Assembly (NCBI GenBank): GCA_002337145.1
Contig: DDFK01000002.1
Location: 62,001 to 126,000 of the forward strand
Length of the DNA: 64,000 bases
Direction: 5' to 3'
Source: Chitinophagaceae bacterium UBA1930
GTDB lineage: Bacteria > Bacteroidota > Bacteroidia > Chitinophagales > Chitinophagaceae
Shown: one piece after another, positions 1 to 7,400 of the stretch
Layout of the letters: each line of letters begins with the position of its first letter
Numbering within the stretch: the first letter of the stretch is position 1
Program-made: the position numbers and the translations under genes
The notes under the pieces: generated by a model
Told to the model about the DNA's origin: nothing
The model's input: the letters and a program-made list of their open reading frames with translations, nothing else
Databases searched by the model: none

Positions 1-185
1 TGTATAAGGCCACGCAAACATTGCCCATAGGTACTGCCTATGCGGTATGGACGGGTATTGGTGCCGTTGGTACGGTGTTGGTGGGTATTGTGGTATTTAA
101 GGAACCAACAGATTTTTGGCGAATGTTTTTCCTGGTAACATTGGTGGGCTCCATTATTGGGCTGAAGGCGGTTTCATCGCATTAA
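1..185 (+). CDS. SMR-family small multidrug/guanidinium exporter (C-terminal part)
   Basis: Partial gene entering from the left edge; the reading frame begins at base 3 and ends at a TAA at 183-185, giving the last 60 residues. The segment contains the SMR signature IGTAYAVWTGIGAVGT, followed by two hydrophobic helices and the ending GLKAVSSH. SMR proteins are about 105-110 residues with four membrane helices and work as dual-topology dimers exporting cations by proton exchange. The wording of the motif and the short polar tail resemble the SugE/Gdx guanidinium branch at least as much as EmrE, but the N-terminal glutamate that would help decide lies outside the window. Converges on the pterin dehydratase gene only a few bases downstream. 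Confidence 0.85.
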   Translation, partial: YKATQTLPIGTAYAVWTGIGAVGTVLVGIVVFKEPTDFWRMFFLVTLVGSIIGLKAVSSH

Positions 186-189
186 GATA

Positions 190-420
190 TTACAGAAGGC
201 TATCAATTTTTTTGGAAAGCTGGTGGTCTTTGTCTGTAACTATATCGCCTGCGTCGTGCGTGCTTAACCATATTTCCACTTTGTTGTACACGTTGGTCCA
301 CAAAGGATGGTGGTTCATTTTTTCTGCCTCAATAGCAACCCTGGTCATAAAAGCAAAGGCTTCGGAAAAATTCTTGAACTCGAATTTTTTATAGAGGGTG
401 TTGTTTTGTTGTTGCCACAT
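190..420 (-). CDS. 4a-hydroxytetrahydrobiopterin dehydratase (PCD/DCoH family)
   Basis: A 76-residue protein when started at the ATG at 420; a TTG three codons upstream (429) is a possible longer start. It carries the family signature EKMNHHPLWTN (E-x3-H-H-P-x-W), whose paired histidines dehydrate 4a-hydroxytetrahydropterin, followed by the typical VEIWLSTHDAGDIVTDKD core in which the second catalytic histidine lies. The enzyme recycles the pterin cofactor of aromatic amino acid hydroxylases; no hydroxylase gene is in the window. Length is slightly shorter than the usual 95-110 residues because the N-terminal helix is trimmed. Family assignment is firm, physiological partner unknown. Confidence 0.9.
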   Translation of the reverse strand: MWQQQNNTLYKKFEFKNFSEAFAFMTRVAIEAEKMNHHPLWTNVYNKVEIWLSTHDAGDIVTDKDHQLSKKIDSLL

Positions 421-537
421 AGAATACAAGTTAATTGGTTAATTGGTATTGAAGCGAAGTTTATGATGGTTTGAAAGTTGAATTGTTTAAATGCCGTCAA
501 CGTTTAAACTTTAAACATTCAAACATTAAACCTGTTG

Positions 538-972
538 TCAAAACACCATATTGCCTTTGTTCTTTATCTGCTCGTTTGTAAGTTCGGCTACCAATTGTAT
601 GCCATTGATGTTTTTAACGGCCTGCTTTATCCAGTTGCATTTTTCATCATCCACGCAGTCGCCTTTCATGAGCCATAAAAAATCCATGTGCTTGAACTCG
701 GGCAGCAGGTATTCGCCATCAAATTGGTTGTGGTAAATATAATGCGTTAGAAAACTGTTGGGTTCACTGGATTCATAGATGTTGAAGTAGTAGTTGCGGT
801 TCTTTTTACGCAGGTGTATTTCAATATCTGCATTCAGGCGGAAATTGTAACCAAGCAGGTTGTTCAGTTTCCAGCATAGCTGATAATTCTTTACAGGTGC
901 AGTAATGCCCAACAACCTTGTTTCTTCAAAGAAGTCATCGGTAAGCGATTCTATGTCAAGTGTCAGTTTCAT
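538..972 (-). CDS. IPExxxVDY family protein (unknown function)
   Basis: A 144-residue soluble protein with no signal peptide or membrane segment. The motif LPEFKHMDFLWLMKG matches the diagnostic IPExxxVDY stretch of a small protein family restricted to Bacteroidota; here I is L, V is M and Y is F, all conservative. The family has no known function. An aromatic-rich middle region and an amphipathic C-terminal helix (IKQAVKNINGIQLVAELTN) are visible. It lies on the same strand as the following M28 peptidase (gap of about 50 bases), so co-transcription is possible. The ATG start at 972 is the only good one. Confidence 0.75.
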   Translation of the reverse strand: MKLTLDIESLTDDFFEETRLLGITAPVKNYQLCWKLNNLLGYNFRLNADIEIHLRKKNRNYYFNIYESSEPNSFLTHYIYHNQFDGEYLLPEFKHMDFLWLMKGDCVDDEKCNWIKQAVKNINGIQLVAELTNEQIKNKGNMVF

Positions 973-1021
973 GTTTTATGCAATCAACCTATAGGTATGT
1001 GGTTGCTTGTATACGCCTGTA

Positions 1022-2677
1022 TTAAAATTCAATATCAAATTCTTTTTCTTCTTCGCCCCTTTTAATTTTCAGTTTTGTTTTGTCGCCTTTCTTGAACTTG
1101 CTCAAAGCATTCATGTAGCTCATTACATCCACAAATTTATACTCGCCCAATTGCAATAACACATCCCCTGTTTTAAGACCTGTTCGTTCAGCAAGTTTAC
1201 CTGGGCTAACGCCATCAATACGCATACCTGTGCCAGTGTAGCCATAATCGGGAATCACGCCCAGCGTAACGGTCATTTTAACCCTGCCCATCTGTTGCTC
1301 GGCAGTTTTGGTAAATGCAAGTTTGCCCTTGCCGTCCGTAGCCTGAATCAATTGATAAATGTATTGTACAATGTCTTTTTCGCCTTCGTAGTTTATTTTG
1401 TCCCAGTCATCGGTTGCCTTATGGTAATCTGGATGGCTGCCAGTAAAGAAAAACAGTACAGGAATATTGGAGCGGTAAAATGTGGCATGGTCGCTAGGGC
1501 CACTGCCGCTGCTGTCAAATTTTGTAATCAGCTTAGGGCTGGTATGGGTAGCAAACACATCGCCCCAAACCGGTGATGTGCCATAGCCGCCAATGGTCAA
1601 TTTATGGGCAGTATCGTAACGCCCAACCATATCCATATTGATCATGTAGTTAGCAGTAATATTTGTTGATGGGTGCTCTACCCAATATTTGCTGCCAAAC
1701 AGGCCCAGTTCCTCGCCACTGAAATGTATGATGAGGTAATTGTTGTTTTTGGGCGAAGACTGTTTCAGCATTTTGGCCAATTCTATCAATGCAGCGGTGC
1801 CACTGGCATTGTCGTCGGCACCATTGTGTATCTCGTGCCCTACATCCAATGCGTTCTTGTCTTCGCCGTATCCAAGGTGGTCGTAATGGGCACCCAGTAT
1901 AACGGTGGTAGGGGCATTGTTGTTAATATAGGCCACCACGTTTCTGGCCATACGTTTGTTTTCTTCCATGGCAATGTTCAGTTCGATATTGATGGTGGCA
2001 GCATGGTCGTGAAAATATTTTTTGCATCCTTCGGCAGTAATGTATATCACCGGGATATCGCTTGCTGGCGATTTGTCGTTTTTGTTGAACAGCACATTGT
2101 CTGTAAGCTTTGTGGAGTTGTACACGATCAAGGCGGTGGCCCCTTTTTTAGCAACGGTTTCGGCCTGTTTCTTTATAACGGTTTCCACATCAAAATGTGG
2201 GCTGTTCTGGTTGGCTTCCAATTCGTCTTTCAGGTCAAAGAACCAAGGCTCGCCTTTTTCGCTCAAAGCCATTGCCGGTGCACCTTTTAGGGAAGTGTTC
2301 TTGCAAAATGCCAATGGAATATAGTCTTCGGTAAGCTTCAAATCGTTGCCGTTTACCTTAAAGAAACTGTTGGCAGTTACCTGTTTGCCTTCGTTTATTT
2401 CAAACTCCTGTATATAACCGTTGGTGCCTTTGGGGTCAATATGATTGTCGGTGTACTGTTTAACCAGGTATTCCATTGCAAGCAGTTCGCCTTTGCTGCC
2501 TGTACGCCTGCCTTCCAGCTTGTCGTCTGCCAAATAGTGTACATGGTTTCTTAAATTGGTTACCAAAACGGTATTTGCTTTTTGTTCATCCAGCAGCATT
2601 TGCTTTTTCTTCTTTTTGCTCTGTGCAAACAGTAGGGAGGGAAACAGTAAGGCAGCCATCAAGCAGTATTTCATCAT
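1022..2677 (-). CDS. Secreted M28-family zinc aminopeptidase with PA and PDZ domains
   Basis: A 551-residue exported metallopeptidase. A signal peptide (MMKYCLMAALLFPSLLFAQS) is followed by a lysine-rich stretch, a protease-associated (PA) insert at roughly residues 120-240, the M28 catalytic domain at about 245-460, and a C-terminal PDZ domain. Zinc-site motifs are clear: GAHYDHLG, HNGADDNASG, FSGEELGLFG, NMDMVGR and the SDHATFYR region with a later HKATDD. M28 enzymes remove N-terminal residues from peptides in the periplasm or outside the cell. The PDZ domain probably presents substrates or regulates assembly. A CAAAAGTA sequence (TACTTTTG on the coding strand) 18 bases before the start is a plausible -7 box. 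Confidence 0.9.
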   Translation of the reverse strand: MMKYCLMAALLFPSLLFAQSKKKKKQMLLDEQKANTVLVTNLRNHVHYLADDKLEGRRTGSKGELLAMEYLVKQYTDNHIDPKGTNGYIQEFEINEGKQVTANSFFKVNGNDLKLTEDYIPLAFCKNTSLKGAPAMALSEKGEPWFFDLKDELEANQNSPHFDVETVIKKQAETVAKKGATALIVYNSTKLTDNVLFNKNDKSPASDIPVIYITAEGCKKYFHDHAATINIELNIAMEENKRMARNVVAYINNNAPTTVILGAHYDHLGYGEDKNALDVGHEIHNGADDNASGTAALIELAKMLKQSSPKNNNYLIIHFSGEELGLFGSKYWVEHPSTNITANYMINMDMVGRYDTAHKLTIGGYGTSPVWGDVFATHTSPKLITKFDSSGSGPSDHATFYRSNIPVLFFFTGSHPDYHKATDDWDKINYEGEKDIVQYIYQLIQATDGKGKLAFTKTAEQQMGRVKMTVTLGVIPDYGYTGTGMRIDGVSPGKLAERTGLKTGDVLLQLGEYKFVDVMSYMNALSKFKKGDKTKLKIKRGEEEKEFDIEF

Positions 2678-2694
2678 ACAGGAAGTTATTTAGG

Positions 2695-2702
2695 CAAAAG
2701 TA
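2695..2702 (-). promoter_or_regulatory. Candidate Bacteroidota -7 box for the M28 peptidase gene
   Basis: TACTTTTG on the minus strand matches the Bacteroidota -7 consensus TAnnTTTG. It lies 18 bases upstream of the ATG at 2677, so the transcript leader would be only about ten bases. I see no clear TTG element at the expected upstream spacing, which keeps the call tentative. Confidence 0.4.
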
Positions 2703-2792
2703 AGCGGATGCTTCATGTTAAATATAATCTACGTGTAAAATGAATTGTTTATTCTGTTCCTAATCTCGTAACCAACTACCATTTTGCCCTGC

Positions 2793-2800
2793 TACTTTTG
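2793..2800 (+). promoter_or_regulatory. Candidate -7 box for feoB
   Basis: TACTTTTG matches TAnnTTTG and ends 10 bases before the ATG at 2811. A transcript started from it would exclude the upstream ATG at 2784, which supports 2811 as the feoB start. No convincing -33 element was seen. Confidence 0.4.
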
Positions 2801-2810
2801 GCGTTATTCA

Positions 2811-4925
2811 ATGGCGGCAGAAAAAAAAATAAATATTGCATTAGTTGGCAACCCTAACAGCGGCAAGAGTACGCTCTTTAATACGTTGACGGGACTGAAC
2901 CAGAAAGTGGGCAATTTTCCGGGCGTGACGGTTGACAAAAAAACTGCTATCATTGGTTTGGAAGATGGCACCAAGGCCGAACTGATTGACCTGCCAGGTA
3001 CTTACTCCCTGTACCCACGAAGGGCGGATGAATGGGTGGCGTATAAAGTATTGATGGGTGCGGACGATATTAAGGTAGATGCCATATTGCTATTGGTTGA
3101 TGCCAGTAACCTTAAACGCAATCTGCTTTTCTGTAGCCAGATCATTGACCTGAAAGTGCCCGTGGTTGTGGCATTGACGATGAATGACATTGCTGCAAAG
3201 AAGGGCATCAAGATTGACGTGGACGGACTTGCCATTGCATTGGGTGTGCCTGTTGTGGAAGTGAGCCCCAGAAAAAACAAGGATATCCATCAGCTCAAAA
3301 AGATACTGGCTTCGAGTGTGCAGCAACTTAGGCGAAGCAGTACGGGCGATTTTATTGACAATAAGCTACTTGCAGGCGAAAGTATAGAAGCCGTGCAGAA
3401 AGTATTGCCTGGCCTGAGCGATTATGCTGCCATGCATTATTTGATTAACCACGAACATTTTCCTTTAGACGGTACCGTTCAGAAGGCGATAGAAGCCATT
3501 GAGGCCGAACATCAATTTAACCCCACCAAAACACAGGCAGAAGAAGTGATGCAGCGTTACCAACGCATTCGGCAGGTAATGCAGCACAATGTGGTGGAAC
3601 CTGACCCGTTGGAGAAAAAACTGTTTACCGATAGGCTGGACAATGTGTTGCTGCACCGTGTATGGGGCTACATTATTTTAGTTTCAGTGCTGTTTGTGCT
3701 GTTTCAGAGCGTGTTTTGGCTGGCGTCGTTTCCGATGGACTTTATTGAGAATGCCTTTAAGAACCTGGGCTCTAGCCTGAACAGCAGTTTGCCCGAAGCA
3801 TGGTGGAGCAACCTGTTGGTAAATGGTGTAATAGCAGGGCTTGGGGGCATTATGATATTTGTGCCGCAGATCATGATATTGTTTGGGCTGATAACCATAT
3901 TGGAAGATACGGGCTATATGGCACGCATCAGTTTTTTGAGCGATAGGCTGATGCGTAAAGTGGGGCTGAATGGCAAGAGCGTAATGCCCATGATTAGCAG
4001 CTTTGCATGTGCGGTGCCTGCCATTATGAGCACAAGGAATATTGAAAACCGGAAGGAGCGTTTACTGACCATATTGGTAACACCATTGATGAGTTGCAGT
4101 GCAAGGTTGCCGGTATATACTATACTTATTTCTTTGGTAATACCCTCCACCCGTGTATGGGGTTTCCTGAGCCTGCAGGGACTGGTGATGATGGCATTGT
4201 ATTTATTGGGTGTAGTAATGGCACTGGTAGTGAGCTATGTAATGAAGTGGTTCATTAACATTAAGGAAAAGAGTTTCTTTATATTGGAACTGCCCATTTA
4301 CCGTTCGCCCCGTTGGAAAAACGTAGGCATTACGATGGTTGAAAAAGCAAAGATTTTTGTGCGTGATGCCGGCAGGGTAATTATGGTAATCAGTTTATTG
4401 TTATGGTTTCTGAGTTCTTATGGCCCGGGCAAGCGGATGCAGCAAGTGGAAGAGAAATATGCCTTGTTGATGCAGCAACAGCCTGTGGCGAAGGATTCCC
4501 TGCAAAAACAACTGTCGTCAGAAAAACTGCAGCATTCCTATGCAGGCCTTTTGGGTAAAGTAATTGAGCCTGCTATAAGACCGTTGGGTTACGATTGGAA
4601 GATTGGTATTGCCTTGATTACTTCGTTTGCTGCAAGGGAAGTTTTTGTGGGCACTATGGCTACTTTGTACAGTGTAGAGGATACGGACGATTCATCCCTA
4701 CGCGAAAAAATGAATGCTGCTACCAGAAAGGACGGAAGCAAAGTGTACACATTGGCTGCCTCCTTGTCGCTGATGGTTTTTTATGTATTGGCCATGCAGT
4801 GCATGAGTACACTTGCCGTGGTTAAAAGGGAAACAAAATCGTGGAAGTGGCCCGTATTCCAGTTTACATACATGACGATACTTGCTTATAGCATGGCCTG
4901 GCTGGTGTATACTGTTTTTAAATAA
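2811..4925 (+). CDS. feoB: Ferrous iron transporter FeoB (stand-alone, no FeoA)
   Basis: A 704-residue FeoB that imports Fe2+ across the inner membrane. The N-terminal G domain shows G1 GNPNSGKST, G3 DLPGTYSLYP and a G4 region ALTMNDIAAKKG. The usual Asn-Met-x-Asp of G4 is replaced by Thr-Met-Asn-Asp, keeping only the aspartate. A helical GDI-like linker leads to the membrane domain (from about residue 290) with two Gate regions, including MISSFACAVPAIMSTR and FAAREVFVGTMATLYS. I chose the ATG at 2811 because translation from 2784 adds nine unrelated residues and the best -7 box lies between the two. No feoA or feoC is adjacent or fused. Confidence 0.93.
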   Translation: MAAEKKINIALVGNPNSGKSTLFNTLTGLNQKVGNFPGVTVDKKTAIIGLEDGTKAELIDLPGTYSLYPRRADEWVAYKVLMGADDIKVDAILLLVDASNLKRNLLFCSQIIDLKVPVVVALTMNDIAAKKGIKIDVDGLAIALGVPVVEVSPRKNKDIHQLKKILASSVQQLRRSSTGDFIDNKLLAGESIEAVQKVLPGLSDYAAMHYLINHEHFPLDGTVQKAIEAIEAEHQFNPTKTQAEEVMQRYQRIRQVMQHNVVEPDPLEKKLFTDRLDNVLLHRVWGYIILVSVLFVLFQSVFWLASFPMDFIENAFKNLGSSLNSSLPEAWWSNLLVNGVIAGLGGIMIFVPQIMILFGLITILEDTGYMARISFLSDRLMRKVGLNGKSVMPMISSFACAVPAIMSTRNIENRKERLLTILVTPLMSCSARLPVYTILISLVIPSTRVWGFLSLQGLVMMALYLLGVVMALVVSYVMKWFINIKEKSFFILELPIYRSPRWKNVGITMVEKAKIFVRDAGRVIMVISLLLWFLSSYGPGKRMQQVEEKYALLMQQQPVAKDSLQKQLSSEKLQHSYAGLLGKVIEPAIRPLGYDWKIGIALITSFAAREVFVGTMATLYSVEDTDDSSLREKMNAATRKDGSKVYTLAASLSLMVFYVLAMQCMSTLAVVKRETKSWKWPVFQFTYMTILAYSMAWLVYTVFK

Positions 4926-4933
4926 AGCAGTAG

Positions 4934-6139
4934 CTATGCTTTAAGTTCTATACTTATGGTTGTGCCTTTACCTTGCTGGCTTTGTACCTGCAACGTACCA
5001 GCCAGCACATCTATAAAATCCTTGGTCAACATCAGGCCAAGCCCACTGCCTTTTTCTTTGTTGGTACCTGGCGATGAGTATTTAACGCCACTGGTAAACA
5101 GCCTGTCCCTTGTTTCTTCGTTCATGCCCATACCAGTATCGTTGATGGTAATAAGCACTTTATCGTTTTCCTTTTGGGCATATATACTGATGGTGCCGTT
5201 GCTGGTAAATTTATTGGCATTGCTGATGAGGTTCCTAAGAATGAATTTCAGGGCATTCTTATCGGTATTAAGTAGCAGGTCGCCATCAACAAGGTTCACG
5301 AGCCGGTTCTTTTTCAGCGAAGCCGCAACTTCAAACTTCTTGAATTTTTCTGCTATCAGGGCATGCAGGTGCACTTTTTCAAAAGCAATGCTTTTGGTAT
5401 CAATCTGCATCCTGCCCCAATTCACCAGGTCCGATAATAAATGAATGGTTGTTTCCAACTGTTTGTCTGCCATCAATGTCAGCTCTTTTGTTTCTGCTTC
5501 ACTTAAAATATTGCTGTTGGACAGTTCAATGATGTTCCTTAGCGATGAGACGGGTGTTCTTACATCGTGGGCTATGATAGAGATGATCCTGTTCTGCATT
5601 TCGGCATGTTGCTGTAGCTTTTTGCTTTGCCTGTCAAGTTGCTTGTTCCTGATGTGCAGTTCAATCAGTTTCATTACCTGCTCGGCCAGTACTTGCAGTG
5701 CAAAAGTCTGATGGCTGGTTAGTTGCTGTGGCTGCGAATTGATAACGCAGAGCGTGCCCAGCTTGTAGCCGTTGCTGCTTACCAGTGGCACGCCTGCATA
5801 GAAACGTATATTGGGATTGCCGGTAACCAATGGATTATCAAAAAAACGCTCATCTTTTGTAGCATCTTCCACTTGCAGAAAAGTAGTGTCTGCATCCAGC
5901 GAGTGGGCACAGAAGGAAACGTCCCGGGAGGTTTCCGTATCGTCTATGCCAATTTTTGCCTTGAACCATTGCCTACTGCTTTCCACCAAAGAAATCAGCG
6001 AAATGGGCACATTGCAAATTTGCGATGCCAGTTTAACGATATCATCAAACTCTTCCTGATAGGAAGTGTCCATTATTTCGTACCTGTGAAGTTCTTCTAG
6101 CCGTTTATCTTCATTAACAGGGATGGGAGCTACAATCAT
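4934..6139 (-). CDS. GAF-domain sensor histidine kinase
   Basis: A 401-residue cytosolic kinase when started at MIVAPIPVNEDK (6139); the frame stays open to 6259, but the extra 40 residues look unlike a domain. Residues 1-40 give the motif EDKRLEELHRYEIMDTSYQEEFDD, then a GAF domain to about residue 160, of the type found in many Bacteroidota and cyanobacterial kinases. A short coiled coil leads to the HisKA domain with the H-box IIAHDVRTP, and a HATPase domain with the N-box NLISNANKF, G1 DTGMGM and G2 GSGLGLMLT. No membrane segment is present, so it probably senses a cytoplasmic signal. No response regulator lies next to it; the partner is unknown. Confidence 0.88.
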   Translation of the reverse strand: MIVAPIPVNEDKRLEELHRYEIMDTSYQEEFDDIVKLASQICNVPISLISLVESSRQWFKAKIGIDDTETSRDVSFCAHSLDADTTFLQVEDATKDERFFDNPLVTGNPNIRFYAGVPLVSSNGYKLGTLCVINSQPQQLTSHQTFALQVLAEQVMKLIELHIRNKQLDRQSKKLQQHAEMQNRIISIIAHDVRTPVSSLRNIIELSNSNILSEAETKELTLMADKQLETTIHLLSDLVNWGRMQIDTKSIAFEKVHLHALIAEKFKKFEVAASLKKNRLVNLVDGDLLLNTDKNALKFILRNLISNANKFTSNGTISIYAQKENDKVLITINDTGMGMNEETRDRLFTSGVKYSSPGTNKEKGSGLGLMLTKDFIDVLAGTLQVQSQQGKGTTISIELKA

Positions 6140-6346
6140 ACGCCAAAACGAGTTATACGAATTATTTTTTGGGGCCTGAATCAGATGGGTAGTGAAAATA
6201 GTATAGGAAAGTGACTCGATAGTTTCAATAAATTGAGATTGGCGTATAAAGGCACTCAATTAACTTATTTAGCCATGAATCTGATATGTTGTTTAAGTAA
6301 TTATTAAGCTATCTATAAAAAAGCTTAACAATGAAGATGCGGTTGA

Positions 6347-6667
6347 TTAATTAAAGGACACATTGTTTAGGATAGATGGGTCTTTTTCTTTTTGCCTTGC
6401 TTCCAACTCGTAGCGGTTATGTTCGTAGCCAAGATTGAAGCTTTCTAAAAGATAGGAAATGATGAAGCTTATAAAGCCCTTTTCCTGAAACTGTATTACA
6501 TGGGCCACTTCGTGACGCACCCATCTTGTGTTCTGTAAAAATTCTTCTTTGGTGGTATTGTGCAGCCTGATGGTCTTACCAAGCACAATGGCCATTTTTT
6601 CAGATTTCAAATTACGGGCAGCCAACTTAGCCAGCAAGGAATTTTCCTTTATCCTGATGGTTGTCAT
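6347..6667 (-). CDS. Small HExxH protein (DUF4157-like metallopeptidase fold)
   Basis: A 106-residue protein with a zinc-protease motif HEVAHVIQFQEKG near residue 52, followed by a hydrophobic stretch (FISFIISYLLESFNLGY) and a charged tail containing YELEARQKEKD. The later glutamate in the NRYELEA segment could be the third zinc ligand, as in gluzincin-like minimal proteins. Small Bacteroidota proteins of this kind are usually labelled DUF4157-like. Whether it is an active peptidase is unknown; the arrangement matches a minimal metallopeptidase core without extra domains. Single-gene unit with no obvious partner. Confidence 0.6.
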   Translation of the reverse strand: MTTIRIKENSLLAKLAARNLKSEKMAIVLGKTIRLHNTTKEEFLQNTRWVRHEVAHVIQFQEKGFISFIISYLLESFNLGYEHNRYELEARQKEKDPSILNNVSFN

Positions 6668-6777
6668 TATTTAGCAGTTTTGGTAAGCATCGGGGGCTGC
6701 TACTGTTGCAATATAAGGAGCAAAAATAATTTGAACAATTTTTAACTTGTTGGATAATGAGGCTATTTGAATGATTG

Positions 6778-6855
6778 TCACATTGGGTCAGTCGAAGCCA
6801 TATCAAGATATCAAATAAGCTTTGCCGATAGTTCGACAGGCTCATTGTGGTATGG
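6778..6855. repeat. Imperfect inverted repeat in an intergenic spacer
   Basis: The spacer between the HExxH gene and bcp contains CACATTGGGTCAGTCGAA and, about 40 bases later, TTCGACAGGCTCATTGTG. The reverse complement of the second matches the first at 14 of 18 positions. The TTCGACAGGCTCA word resembles REP-like intergenic repeats I know from many bacterial genomes. No terminator-like T-run follows either arm. Confidence 0.45.
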
Positions 6856-6935
6856 ATGAACTTGACAGCCTTTGAGCCATTGCCACATTCAACTATGATA
6901 AACATGGCTTTGGGATGCAATACCTGTTGCCTGGA

Positions 6936-7400
6936 TTATTTGTTCCAGGCGGCTATGATTTCTTCTGCGTGTTGCTTGCTTTTGGGCCTTAGGAAAATCT
7001 TTTTAATGATTCCTTTTTCATCTATTAAAAAAGTGGTGCGGTGCAGACCCATGTATTTTCTTCCGTATAACTGTTTTTCGCCCCATACACCATATTTGTC
7101 AATAATGGTATGTTTGGTATCGGCAATCAAAGGAAAAGGAAGACCGAATTTTGTTTCAAATTTTTTGTGTTTGGCTTCATCGTCCGGGCTAACACCCAAA
7201 ACAATGAACCCTTCTTTCTTCAACAAACCAAAATTGTCCCTAAGGTTACAGGCCTGCACGGTGCAGGTTGGGGTATCGTCTTCTGGATAGAAATACAGCA
7301 CTACTTTTTTTCCTTTGAAATCGCTTAATGAAATTTTATTGCCATCCTGGTCTTTGCCATTAAATGCGGGGGCCTTGCTGCCTTCGGTTAACGTAATCAT
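6936..7400 (-). CDS. bcp: Thiol peroxidase, Bcp/PrxQ-type peroxiredoxin
   Basis: A 154-residue peroxiredoxin starting at MITLTEGSKAPAF (ATG at 7400). The peroxidatic site is PEDDTPTCTVQACNLRD, with Cys46 as the peroxidatic cysteine and Cys51 as the likely resolving cysteine, the atypical two-cysteine spacing of the PrxQ group. It reduces hydrogen and alkyl peroxides in the cytoplasm using thioredoxin. The start codon overlaps the stop of the upstream M23 gene by four bases, so the two are translationally coupled. The frame is open upstream inside the M23 gene, but the family alignment supports 7400. Confidence 0.93.
   Translation of the reverse strand: MITLTEGSKAPAFNGKDQDGNKISLSDFKGKKVVLYFYPEDDTPTCTVQACNLRDNFGLLKKEGFIVLGVSPDDEAKHKKFETKFGLPFPLIADTKHTIIDKYGVWGEKQLYGRKYMGLHRTTFLIDEKGIIKKIFLRPKSKQHAEEIIAAWNK

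Noticed and set aside
1673..2290. Frame of 205 codons opposite the M28 peptidase
   Set aside because: The peptidase motifs on the other strand are complete; the frame shows no protein family features.
3052..3066. TTGATGGGTGCGGA inside feoB, similar to the dispersed repeat
   Set aside because: It is part of conserved FeoB coding sequence (LMGADD) and matches only partly, so chance similarity is enough.
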